A stretch of DNA of 7,869 nucleotides from NIC37A-2 sp050289625 (GTDB lineage: Bacteria > Myxococcota_A > Polyangia > Polyangiales > Polyangiaceae), in NCBI GenBank assembly GCA_050289625.1, contig JBNKGC010000250.1:1-7869 (forward strand), written 5' to 3'. Positions 1-5,689 of the stretch are shown one piece after another (position 1 is the first letter of the stretch; the number at the start of each line of letters is the position of its first letter). The translations under genes were made by a program, and so were the position numbers. The notes under the pieces are model-generated. The model saw nothing but the letters and a program-made list of their open reading frames with translations. It was not told where the DNA came from and made no database searches.

Positions 1-539
1 GCTACATCGAGCAGTTTCCCCACGCGGGCGAGATCGTGCTGTTCGATCGCAGCTGGTACAACCGCGCTGGCGTCGAGCGAGTGCAGGGCTTTTGCACGAG
101 CCGGGAATACGCCGACTTCACCAAGGCTGCACCCCAGTTCGAGCAGGATCTCGTCCAGTCCGGGATCCTCCTCCTCAAGTATTGGCTCACCGTGAGCGCG
201 GCCGAGCAGAAACGCCGATTCAAGAAGCGCATCTCTGATCCCACGCGACAGTGGAAGTTGAGTCCCATGGACCTCGAAGCGCGGCGCCGCTGGTACGACT
301 ACTCGCGAGCACGCGATGCGATGCTCGACGCGACGGACACCATTTGGGCGCCCTGGCACCTCGTGCCCTCGGACGACAAGAAGCGCGCGCGGCTGAATTG
401 CATCGCGCACCTTCTGTCCAAGGTGCCGTACGAGCCGGTTTCCCAGGAGGAAGTCGAGCTTCCGCCGCGCGAAAAACGTGACGCCTATGACGACGTCACC
501 GCCCTGGCTGAACGCAATTTCGTTCCCCAGCTGTATTGA
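1..539 (+). CDS. ppk2: Polyphosphate kinase 2, class I (C-terminal part; 5' end outside window)
   Basis: The reading frame is already open at base 3 and gives 178 residues before the TGA at 537-539. The N-terminal third, including the Walker A loop, lies off the left edge. PPK2 enzymes use inorganic polyphosphate to phosphorylate nucleoside diphosphates (class I: ADP/GDP to ATP/GTP) in the cytoplasm. The visible part starts just before the Walker B stretch FDRSWYNRAGVERV. It continues with GFCT, the lid-region motif EQKRRFKKRISDPTRQWKLS, the PMDLEARRRW segment, and KKRARLNCIAHLL, and it ends in VPQLY. All are hallmarks of one-domain class I PPK2 and agree in order and spacing. Assignment to class I is from remembered family sequences; substrate preference (ADP or GDP) cannot be read from this part. 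The gap gene follows on the same strand after 348 nt, so cotranscription is uncertain. No truncation or frameshift is visible. Confidence 0.95.
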   Translation, partial: YIEQFPHAGEIVLFDRSWYNRAGVERVQGFCTSREYADFTKAAPQFEQDLVQSGILLLKYWLTVSAAEQKRRFKKRISDPTRQWKLSPMDLEARRRWYDYSRARDAMLDATDTIWAPWHLVPSDDKKRARLNCIAHLLSKVPYEPVSQEEVELPPREKRDAYDDVTALAERNFVPQLY

Positions 540-676
540 CGCGTTGCGCAACGAACGCCTCGTGGCGCTTCGGCCTCCGAGTCGAGGCTGAGGCTCGGCT
601 TTCGGGTCGGTTTCGGTCGTTGGCCTGGATCTTCTCGCGCCGGATTCATGGAAGCGGGTGGAATTTACCGGATTTT

Positions 677-707
677 TTGAACCCGAGCGGTTTGCGCGGG
701 CTAGTGC
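677..707 (+). promoter_or_regulatory. Possible sigma-70-type promoter for gap (weak)
   Basis: A TTGAAC box at 677-682 (5 of 6 bases of the -35 consensus) follows an A/T-rich run (GATTTTTT). The downstream stretch GGCTAGTGCTAAG could hold a -10 element: GCTAGT at 700-705 with a 17-nt spacer, or TAGTGC at 702-707 with 19 nt. Neither -10 candidate is strong. The location, about 180 nt before the gap ATG, is an inference that only a transcription start map could confirm. Confidence 0.3.
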
Positions 708-712
708 TAAGA

Positions 713-737
713 GGCGCTCAGATTCACGCCTGAGGCC
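713..737 (+). other. Bulged hairpin in the presumed gap leader
   Basis: GGC at 713-715, a bulged G at 716 and CTCAG at 717-721 pair with CTGAG at 730-734 and GCC at 735-737. The result is an 8-bp stem with one bulge and an 8-nt loop. It lies immediately downstream of the candidate promoter, so it would sit at or near the 5' end of the gap transcript, where such stems may stabilise mRNA. No U-tract follows, so it is not an intrinsic terminator. Confidence 0.35.
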
Positions 738-846
738 CCGCCGCTCCCGCTCCCCGAGAGCGCTCCCCTGGAGTCGAGCCCTGGCTCTGGCGTACCCAAA
801 AAGGTGCGGACATACCAAACCCTCCCGTGCCTACAACGTGAGACAA

Positions 847-863
847 GTGGGTCGAGGACTCAC
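847..863 (+). other. Small hairpin just upstream of the gap ribosome binding site
   Basis: GTGGGTC at 847-853 pairs with GACTCAC at 857-863 (seven pairs, one of them G-U) around a 3-nt loop. It ends 11 nt before the AAGGA ribosome binding site at 875-879, so the site itself stays unpaired. It may be a leader structure or chance in GC-rich DNA. Confidence 0.25.
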
Positions 864-887
864 CCCGACAGAAGAAGGAAAAGAGAG

Positions 888-1880
888 ATGATCAAGGTCG
901 GAATCAACGGATTCGGTCGCATTGGCCGCATGGTTTTCCGCTCCTCCGTGGAGCGTGACGACATCGAGGTCGTGGCCATCAACGATCTGCTCGACGTCGA
1001 CTACCTCGCGTACATGCTGAAGTTCGACTCCGTCCACGGTCGCTTCAAGGGCGACGTGTCGGTCAAGGACGGCAAGCTGGTCGTCAACGGCAAGGAGGTC
1101 CGCGTCAGTGCCGAGACCGATCCTTCCGCGCTCAAGTGGGGCGAGGTTGGAGTCGACGTCGTCGTCGAGTCGACGGGTATCTTCCTGACGAAGGAAGGCG
1201 CCGAAGGACACATCAAGGCGGGCGCCAAGAAGGTCGTCATGTCGGCTCCGAGCAAGGACGACACCCGCATGTTCGTGATGGGCGTCAACGACGACAGCTA
1301 CGACGGGGAGGTGTTCGTTTCGAACGCTTCCTGCACCACGAACTGCTTGGCCCCGATCGCCAAGGTTCTGAACGACAAGTTCGGCATCAAGCGCGGTCTG
1401 ATGACCACCGTGCACGCCGCCACGGCGACGCAGAAGACCGTGGACGGCCCGTCCAAGAAGGACTGGCGCGGCGGTCGCGGGATCCTCGAAAACATCATTC
1501 CGTCTTCCACAGGTGCCGCCAAGGCCGTGGGCAAGGTCATCCCCGAGCTCAACGGCAAGCTCACCGGCATGGCCTTCCGCGTTCCCACCTCGGACGTCTC
1601 GGTCGTCGACCTCACCGTCGAACTCGAGAAAGAAGCCACCTACGACGAGATCTGCCGCGCCATGAAGGACGCGTCGGAAGGCTCGATGAAGGGCGTTCTC
1701 GGCTACACCGAAGAAAAGGTCGTCGCCACCGACTTCCGCGGCGAGAGCTGCACCTCGGTGTTCGATGCCGGCGCAGGCATTCAGCTCGACGGCACCTTCG
1801 TCAAGGTCGTGTCCTGGTACGACAACGAGTGGGGTTACTCCTGCAAGGTGCTCGATCTGGTCAAGAAGATCGCTGGCTGA
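888..1880 (+). CDS. gap: Glyceraldehyde-3-phosphate dehydrogenase, NAD-type
   Basis: This cytoplasmic enzyme of glycolysis and gluconeogenesis oxidises glyceraldehyde 3-phosphate to 1,3-bisphosphoglycerate, reducing NAD. The 330-residue product has the family's usual length. It opens with the Rossmann motif KVGINGFGRIGR (residues 3-14), followed by INDLLDVDYLAYMLKFDSVH. The acidic Asp33 after the second strand and the Pro in DGPSKKDWRGGR (186-197) favour NAD over NADP. The active-site segment SNASCTTNCLAP places the catalytic Cys at 149, and His176 in TTVHAATATQKT is its partner. The C-terminal SWYDNEWGYSCKV motif (309-321) is intact. The frame is open upstream to 804, but the ATG at 888 is the right start: the conserved N-terminus begins there and an AAGGA ribosome binding site lies at 875-879 with 8-nt spacing. 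A strong terminator follows, so the gene is probably monocistronic or the end of a unit. No pgk or tpi gene is adjacent. Confidence 0.98.
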   Translation: MIKVGINGFGRIGRMVFRSSVERDDIEVVAINDLLDVDYLAYMLKFDSVHGRFKGDVSVKDGKLVVNGKEVRVSAETDPSALKWGEVGVDVVVESTGIFLTKEGAEGHIKAGAKKVVMSAPSKDDTRMFVMGVNDDSYDGEVFVSNASCTTNCLAPIAKVLNDKFGIKRGLMTTVHAATATQKTVDGPSKKDWRGGRGILENIIPSSTGAAKAVGKVIPELNGKLTGMAFRVPTSDVSVVDLTVELEKEATYDEICRAMKDASEGSMKGVLGYTEEKVVATDFRGESCTSVFDAGAGIQLDGTFVKVVSWYDNEWGYSCKVLDLVKKIAG

Positions 1881-1933
1881 AGACACCCTCCGACCGAGTG
1901 CCCTTCACGGACTGCGTGGAGGCATGCGGATGA

Positions 1934-1974
1934 GAAAGAGCCCGGAGCTTCGTGCTTTGGGCTCTTTCTTTTTG
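1934..1974 (+). terminator. Intrinsic (rho-independent) terminator of gap
   Basis: GAAAGAGCCC at 1934-1943 pairs perfectly with GGGCTCTTTC at 1959-1968. The stem continues inward through two G-U pairs and AGC/GCT to a 5-nt loop at 1949-1953, giving about 16 pairs. It is followed by TTTTT at 1969-1973. It begins 53 nt after the gap stop codon and is the clearest terminator in the window. It separates gap from the downstream sulfur gene. Confidence 0.93.
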
Positions 1975-2052
1975 TTCGTGTGCACCTCTGCCTTTTGTCT
2001 TCTACGATCAAACCCGAGGCACGCGAAAGCAAAGCCCAGAGGGCGTAGACTG

Positions 2053-2058
2053 AGGAGG
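2053..2058 (+). promoter_or_regulatory. Strong Shine-Dalgarno site that sets a GTG start
   Basis: AGGAGG lies 5 nt before the GTG at 2064. This near-perfect site supports GTG as the initiation codon of the dioxygenase-rhodanese fusion, although GTG is a less common start. I could not find a convincing -35/-10 pair between the gap terminator and this site. The TACGAT at 2003-2008 has no matching -35 box. Confidence 0.8.
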
Positions 2059-2063
2059 AGGCT

Positions 2064-3122
2064 GTGATTTTCCAACAACTCTTCGACCCCAAGTCGTCGA
2101 CCTACACCTACGTGATTGCCGCCGGAGTGGGCGGTGAAGCGATGATTGTCGATCCCGTCTTCGAGCAGGTCGACTCGTATCTGACTCTGCTCAGGCGCCT
2201 GCGCCTGAGACTAGTGAAGGCCATCGACACGCACGTGCATGCCGATCACATCACGGCGCTCGGAGCACTGCGAGACATCACCCACTGCATGACCGTCATG
2301 GGGAAGCGAAGTTCGGCGGATGCAGTGGCCATGCGCGTTCCCGAGGGAGACACCATTGCGGTCGACGGGGTATCCATGCGTGCCATGTACACTCCCGGGC
2401 ACACGGACGACTCCTACTGCTTCGTCATGAATGACCGGGTCCTCACGGGGGATACGTTGCTCATCGGCGGCACCGGCCGGACCGACTTTCAAAACGGCGA
2501 CTCGCGCGCGGCTTATCATTCGCTTTTCGACAAGGTCCTTTCGCTTCCCGGGGACACGCTGGTTTTTCCGGCGCACGACTACCACGGCAACAGCGTGTCG
2601 ACGATCGGGTACGAGAAGGAGAAAAACCCGCGGCTTCAGGTGACGTCAGCCGGCGAATATGCCGAGCTCATGGCTGGGCTCGACCTGCCGAACCCGAAGA
2701 TGATGGACGTCGCGGTGCCGGCCAACCGTCACATCGGGATTCAGCAGCGGAAGTACATCGAAGCTGGGCAGGCGCTCGAGGCTGGGGAAGTCGTTCGCCG
2801 CGCGAGGGAGCGGGACATGATGTTCGTCGATCTCCGGGAAGAGTCCGAACGGAGGCGCGACGGCGTGATCCCCGGCAGCGTGCCGATTTCTTACGATCAC
2901 CTCGTGGGCGCTCTCGAGAGCGATGGACAGCTCTCTGACCGCCTGAGGAAGGAGCCCGACGACGTCATCTTCTACTGCGCGTTTGGCGAACGTTCGGCGA
3001 CGGCGCTCGAACTGGCTCGAGAGCATGGTTTCTCCGGCGCGCACCACATGCTCGGCGGTTTGGGCGCTTGGAGTCGTGCGGGCGGTCCGGTTTCGTTCGA
3101 ACCGAGCGCCGGCGCGGATTGA
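2064..3122 (+). CDS. Persulfide dioxygenase (ETHE1-type)-rhodanese fusion
   Basis: This 352-residue cytoplasmic protein has two domains. Residues 1 to about 235 are a metallo-beta-lactamase fold of the ETHE1 branch: THVHADHIT (56-64), PGHTDDS (111-117), TGDTLLIGGTGRTDFQ (128-143), HDYHG (171-175), NPRL and VPANRHIG. ETHE1 enzymes oxidise glutathione persulfide to sulfite with a single Fe(II). By alignment to the human enzyme the ligands would be His57, His113 and Asp130, all present. Residues from about 240 to 345 are a rhodanese domain, with VDLREESE, GVIPGSVPI and the active loop CAFGERSA, whose sulfur-carrying Cys is 305. Such fusions are known, for example in Burkholderia, where they couple thiosulfate, glutathione and persulfide chemistry. 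The direction of the rhodanese reaction here is inferred. The gene starts with GTG behind a strong AGGAGG site and appears to stand alone; no sqr or sulfur-responsive regulator is adjacent in the window. Confidence 0.93.
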   Translation: MIFQQLFDPKSSTYTYVIAAGVGGEAMIVDPVFEQVDSYLTLLRRLRLRLVKAIDTHVHADHITALGALRDITHCMTVMGKRSSADAVAMRVPEGDTIAVDGVSMRAMYTPGHTDDSYCFVMNDRVLTGDTLLIGGTGRTDFQNGDSRAAYHSLFDKVLSLPGDTLVFPAHDYHGNSVSTIGYEKEKNPRLQVTSAGEYAELMAGLDLPNPKMMDVAVPANRHIGIQQRKYIEAGQALEAGEVVRRARERDMMFVDLREESERRRDGVIPGSVPISYDHLVGALESDGQLSDRLRKEPDDVIFYCAFGERSATALELAREHGFSGAHHMLGGLGAWSRAGGPVSFEPSAGAD

Positions 3123-3156
3123 TGCCGGACGGCGTTTGGTGGCGCGAGGGCGACGA

Positions 3157-3182
3157 GGGGCCGCGGCCGCAGCCGCGACCCC
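3157..3182 (+). terminator. GC-rich hairpin after the dioxygenase-rhodanese gene, no U-tract
   Basis: GGGG (3157-3160), a mismatch, and CGCGGC (3162-3167) pair with GCCGCG (3172-3177), a mismatch, and CCCC (3179-3182) around a 4-nt loop. This gives ten G-C pairs interrupted by one C/A mismatch. It begins 34 nt after the stop codon, a plausible position for an RNA 3' end. The lack of a following T-run makes intrinsic termination doubtful. Confidence 0.4.
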
Positions 3183-3309
3183 CGTCAGTTCGGAAGATAG
3201 GACCCCGACCAGTTAGAGTCCGAGCTTGTGAAACAAGACAAGCGAAGCCATTTCCCATCTATGCCTGCTGCGGGAAAATCCTTCGGGGTGCTTCGCGAAT
3301 TTCACTAGA

Positions 3310-3340
3310 GCTCGTGCACGAGCGCGCCTCGATCAGGCGC
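3310..3340 (-). terminator. Tandem palindromes just downstream of the menB stop
   Basis: Reading on the minus strand, five bases after the menB stop codon comes the stem GCGCCT/AGGCGC with a 5-nt loop (3324-3340). It is followed directly by the perfect 14-bp palindrome GCTCGTGCACGAGC (3310-3323). The location suggests a 3' end structure for the menB mRNA. No T-tract follows on the minus strand, so this could equally be a protein-binding site or a processing and stability stem. Confidence 0.35.
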
Positions 3341-3345
3341 AAGCT

Positions 3346-4236
3346 TCAGTAGTGCCAAGGAAATTTGGAGAAATCGCGCGGTCGCTTTTCGACGAAAGCT
3401 TCGCGTCCTTCCTGGGCTTCTTCGGTGCCGTAGGCGAGACGCGTGGCTTCACCGGCGAAGAGTTGCTGTCCGACGAGACCTTCGTCCGGCAGGTTGAATC
3501 CATACTTCAGCATGCGCATGGCGGTCGGGCTCTTGCTGTTGATCTCGGCTCCCCATTCGAGCGCTACCTTCTCCAGGTCGGCATGAGGCACGACCGCGTT
3601 CGCCATGCCCATGTCGAAGGCCTCCTGCGCCGAATAGTTGAATCCTAGGAAGAAAATTTCACGAGCTCTCTTCTGGCCGACTTGTCGGGCGAGTAGTGCG
3701 GAGCCGTAACCACTGTCGAAAGAGGCGACGTCCGGATCGGTCTGTTTGAAGATCGCATGCTCTTTGCTCGCGAGCGTCAGGTCGCAAACGACGTGGAGGC
3801 TGTGTCCTCCGCCGACCGCCCACCCGGGAACGACGGCGATCACCACCTTGGGCATGAAGCGAATCAGTCGCTGCACCTCGAGAATGTGCAGGCGACCGAG
3901 CCGCGCCGGGTCGACGCCCTCCGCCCCTTCGTACTTGTATCCGTCCTTGCCGCGAATGCGTTGATCGCCTCCCGAGCAGAAAGCCCAACCGCCGTCCTTG
4001 GCGGAGGGGCCGTTGCCCGTGAGGAGTACGCATCCCACGTCACTCGAGGTGCGAGCATGCTCGAGCGCGGTGTAGAGCTCGTCGACCGTACGAGGTCGAA
4101 ACGCGTTGCGAACCTCCGGGCGATCGATGGCGATGCGCACGGTGCCCTGGTTCTTGGCGCGGTGGTAGGTGACGTCTTGGAAGTCGAAGCCTTGGACTTC
4201 GGTCCATGCGGTGGGGTCGAAAATCTCGGAAACCAT
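3346..4236 (-). CDS. menB: 1,4-dihydroxy-2-naphthoyl-CoA synthase (MenB), Asp-containing type
   Basis: MenB is the cytoplasmic crotonase-fold enzyme that closes the second ring of menaquinone by converting o-succinylbenzoyl-CoA to 1,4-dihydroxy-2-naphthoyl-CoA. The 296-residue product has INRP-like IDRPEVRNAFRP (37-48), AFCSGGDQRIRGKDGY (85-100), LHILEVQRLIRFMPKVV (116-132), the oxyanion-hole segment GWAVGGGHSLHVVCDLT (138-154), SFD (172-174) and GQKRAREIFFLG. Its C-terminus, PRDFSKFPWHY, also fits. These separate MenB from ordinary enoyl-CoA hydratases, and the wording is strikingly close to the Mycobacterium tuberculosis enzyme. Asp167 in KQTDPD sits where bicarbonate-dependent MenBs, such as that of E. 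coli, have Gly, so this enzyme probably needs no bicarbonate cofactor (inference from known structures). The expected GSFDGG appears here as ASFDSG. The ATG at 4236 has a weak GAGAG site 8 nt upstream (4245-4249). No other men gene is adjacent. Confidence 0.95.
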   Translation of the reverse strand: MVSEIFDPTAWTEVQGFDFQDVTYHRAKNQGTVRIAIDRPEVRNAFRPRTVDELYTALEHARTSSDVGCVLLTGNGPSAKDGGWAFCSGGDQRIRGKDGYKYEGAEGVDPARLGRLHILEVQRLIRFMPKVVIAVVPGWAVGGGHSLHVVCDLTLASKEHAIFKQTDPDVASFDSGYGSALLARQVGQKRAREIFFLGFNYSAQEAFDMGMANAVVPHADLEKVALEWGAEINSKSPTAMRMLKYGFNLPDEGLVGQQLFAGEATRLAYGTEEAQEGREAFVEKRPRDFSKFPWHY

Positions 4237-4471
4237 GGTCTATGCTCTCGGGTCGGCGCGCGCGATTGTACACGGGCGGTCGTCGCTGTCATGGAGTTGA
4301 CGCCGGAGGGAGGCCTACCTCGCATCGACACTCAAACGTCTCACGATGAGTCGAATGCAGGCGTCAATGCGGGTCGTTCCCGCCATGGCGCTGCACCGTC
4401 CGGGCTGACTCAGGCGGTCGGGACCTCCCTTTTGTCGAGATGCCTCCCGCCTGTGGCGCTACCCTGGGATC
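4237..4471. other. Divergent intergenic region between menB and the lipoprotein gene
   Basis: This 235-nt stretch serves as upstream DNA for both flanking genes. The menB promoter occupies 4265-4292. On the other side are an inverted repeat CAGGCGG (4411-4417) / CCGCCTG (4447-4453) with a 29-nt spacer and the candidate -10 box TACCCT (4460-4465). A long plus-strand frame that crosses the region is a shadow of menB and has no family signature. Confidence 0.55.
4265..4292 (-). promoter_or_regulatory. Sigma-70-like promoter of menB
   Basis: On the minus strand, ATGACA (4292-4287) and TACAAT (4270-4265) each match five of six consensus bases and are separated by 16 nt. Transcription would start near 4258, giving a leader of about 22 nt before the menB ATG. 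This is the best promoter match in the window and fits a menB gene expressed on its own. Confidence 0.65.
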
Positions 4472-4472
4472 A
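4460..4472 (+). promoter_or_regulatory. Candidate -10 box placing the start of transcription at the ATG
   Basis: TACCCT at 4460-4465 fits the TANNNT form of high-GC -10 elements. Its first base is exactly 12 nt before the A of the ATG at 4472, so transcription would begin at or next to the start codon, giving a leaderless mRNA. There is no good -35 box at normal spacing (TTGTCG at 4432-4437 is 22 nt away), and only a weak GGGA lies before the ATG. This is tentative. Confidence 0.28.
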
Positions 4473-4873
4473 TGCGTCGATTCCGTATCGTGGGCGCGCG
4501 AAGTCCTGCGGTCTTGTTGACGACGCTGACATCCGTGGTCTCCACGGGGTGCAGTGGCGTCGACGACGACCGACCAGACGTGATTCCTACCTGCCAAGGC
4601 GACGAGTGCGGGGTGTCGGTTGGCGAACCGGCATCCGGAGCCGTCGACCAGCCGGACGACACGGGGCCGCCCGATCCTGGGCCTCCCGACCCGAATGTGG
4701 GGGTTGGCATTCCCGACCCGGACAACGAGGTGGACGCCGGCGTCGGTGGCACCGGCGGGGGTGTTGATCAGGCCGTGGGCGTGGGCGGAACCGCCCCAGA
4801 CGATTCTCGCAACGGAAATGCGTCTGGGATCACGACCGGCGGCACCGATTCGGCGGTCAACGGCGGGTTTTAG
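4472..4873 (+). CDS. Putative small lipoprotein, low-complexity, function unknown
   Basis: The product has 133 residues. The first 27 look like a lipoprotein signal: basic start MRRFRIVGAR, a hydrophobic stretch PAVLLTTLTSVV (12-23), then STGC with Cys27 as the likely lipidated residue. The lipobox is not canonical, since position -3 is Ser rather than Leu, Val or Ile. The rest is rich in Asp, Gly, Pro, Thr and Val, with tracts such as DTGPPDPGPPDPNVGVG (63-79) and GGTGGG, and one close Cys pair, C41 and C46 in CQGDEC. It is probably disordered and outside the cytoplasm. Many Myxococcota-type genomes encode such short species-specific lipoproteins. I recognise no domain and assign no function. 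It diverges from menB and ends 10 nt from the stop of the convergent exonuclease III gene. It could still be a spurious frame, but the signal-like N-terminus argues against that. Confidence 0.6.
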   Translation: MRRFRIVGARSPAVLLTTLTSVVSTGCSGVDDDRPDVIPTCQGDECGVSVGEPASGAVDQPDDTGPPDPGPPDPNVGVGIPDPDNEVDAGVGGTGGGVDQAVGVGGTAPDDSRNGNASGITTGGTDSAVNGGF

Positions 4874-4883
4874 AGATCGGAAC

Positions 4884-5681
4884 TCAACCGAGCACGGCTC
4901 GGTCGAGCCGAACGCTGACGGGGCAGTGGTCCGAACCGGTCACTTCCGGATGGATCGCGGCCCCGCGCAGATAGGGCATCGCCCCCGGTGATGCCAGAAC
5001 GTAGTCGATGCGCCATCCGATGTTCTTCTCGCGCACGCCTCGTCGTTGGCTCCACCAGGTGTAGTGCCCACCCTCGTCGGTGTAGTGGCGGAAGGTGTCG
5101 ACCCATCCGGCGCGGATCCAGTGGTCGAACTCGACGCGTTCCTCGGGTAGGAAGCCGCTGGTCTTCTGATTTTGCTTCGGGCGGGACAGGTCGATCTCGC
5201 GGTGAGCGGTATTCAGATCGCCCATGACGAGGATCGGTTCGCCGCTCCGCAGCGCGGGGGCGAGCCTCTTTCGCAATCGACGAGAGAAATCGATCTTGAA
5301 GGGGACGCGACTGTTGTCCCGTTCCTTGCCGTTACCGTTCGGAAAGTATCCGTTGACGACCCAGAGCTTCCCGAAACGTGCGAACTGAAGCCGACCTTCC
5401 GAGTCGATCGGGGGGTGTCCCAGTTCCGTCGTGAGTTCGGTGGGCCTTTGTCGTGAGAATAGGCCGACGCCGCTGTATCCCTTGCGCGAGGCTGCGACGA
5501 AATGGGTTCGATAGCCCGGGGGCTCACGAACCGCTTCGGGGAGCTGCTCGGGCAGAGCACGGACTTCCTGGACGCCGACGACGTCGGCCCGGCTTGCCGC
5601 GAGCCAGTCGGTGAAGCCCTTGCGGGCGACGGCCCGGAGGCCATTGACGTTCCAGGAGACAATCGCGAGGTGACGCGGCAC
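4884..5681 (-). CDS. xth: Exodeoxyribonuclease III / AP endonuclease (ExoA-like branch)
   Basis: This Mg-dependent base-excision repair nuclease cuts DNA 5' to abasic sites and has 3'-5' exonuclease and 3'-repair activity. The 265-residue length is typical. All catalytic motifs are present in order: SWNVNGLRA (9-17, Asn11), VQEVR (37-41, Glu39), SGVGLFSR, VNGYFPNG (Tyr112), GDLNTAHREIDLSRP (154-168, Asp155 and Asn157), GFLPEER (176-182), NIGWRIDY (220-227, Asp226) and GSDHCPV (249-255, Asp251-His252). The YTWWSQRRGVREKNIGWRID segment resembles Bacillus ExoA and APE1 more than E. coli Xth. The start is GTG at 5681, since the conserved N-terminus begins eight residues later. It lies 8 nt after the creatininase-family stop codon and has only a weak ribosome site, which suggests translational coupling. 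It is the last gene of the nfeD unit, and no terminator is visible before the convergent lipoprotein gene. Confidence 0.96.
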   Translation of the reverse strand: MPRHLAIVSWNVNGLRAVARKGFTDWLAASRADVVGVQEVRALPEQLPEAVREPPGYRTHFVAASRKGYSGVGLFSRQRPTELTTELGHPPIDSEGRLQFARFGKLWVVNGYFPNGNGKERDNSRVPFKIDFSRRLRKRLAPALRSGEPILVMGDLNTAHREIDLSRPKQNQKTSGFLPEERVEFDHWIRAGWVDTFRHYTDEGGHYTWWSQRRGVREKNIGWRIDYVLASPGAMPYLRGAAIHPEVTGSDHCPVSVRLDRAVLG

Positions 5682-5689
5682 AGCGGCTT

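Larger units (their letters stand above)
540..887 (+). other. Non-coding upstream region of gap (348 nt)
   Basis: No open frame here has a family signature, and the short ORFs that cross it look like non-coding translation. Structures seen directly are: a perfect 12-bp palindrome, CGTTGCGCAACG, at 542-553, three bases after the ppk2 stop; a possible promoter at 677-707; a bulged 8-bp hairpin at 713-737; and a 7-bp hairpin at 847-863 just upstream of the gap ribosome binding site. The ppk2 stop is not followed by a U-tract terminator. If the promoter is right, the gap mRNA would carry a leader of about 170 nt. That is long enough for regulation, but I recognise no known riboswitch in it. Confidence 0.6.
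3123..3345. other. Convergent intergenic region with hairpins (223 nt)
   Basis: This region lies between the stop of the dioxygenase-rhodanese gene (+) and the stop of menB (-). I see no gene with family support in it. It holds a strong GC hairpin at 3157-3182, a perfect 14-bp palindrome at 3310-3323 and a 6-bp hairpin at 3324-3340. None has a T-tract on either strand, so transcription from both sides probably ends by another means, such as Rho, or these stems act as mRNA 3' ends. Confidence 0.6.

Noticed and set aside
573..598. Possible ppk2 terminator from GCCTC/GAGGC or CCGAG/CTCGG pairings
   Set aside because: The stems are only 5 bp with alternative partners, and no T-tract follows.
804..887. 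N-terminal extension of gap by 28 residues
   Set aside because: The extension lies before the conserved MIKVGINGFG start, and the AAGGA site at 875-879 is correctly spaced for the ATG at 888.
831..1886. 351-residue minus-strand open frame exactly opposite gap
   Set aside because: It mirrors gap in the antisense frame, has no family signature and is rich in the His, Asp, Gly and Val expected from reversed GC-rich codons. The gap frame has complete catalytic motifs.
1136..1933. 265-residue plus-strand frame inside gap
   Set aside because: An Arg/His/Gly-rich off-frame reading of gap, typical of the +1 frame in GC-rich coding DNA.
3757..4767. 336-residue plus-strand open frame across menB, the divergent region and the lipoprotein gene
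   Set aside because: The first half is antisense to menB and the second half is an Arg-rich off-frame reading of the lipoprotein gene. No motif supports it.
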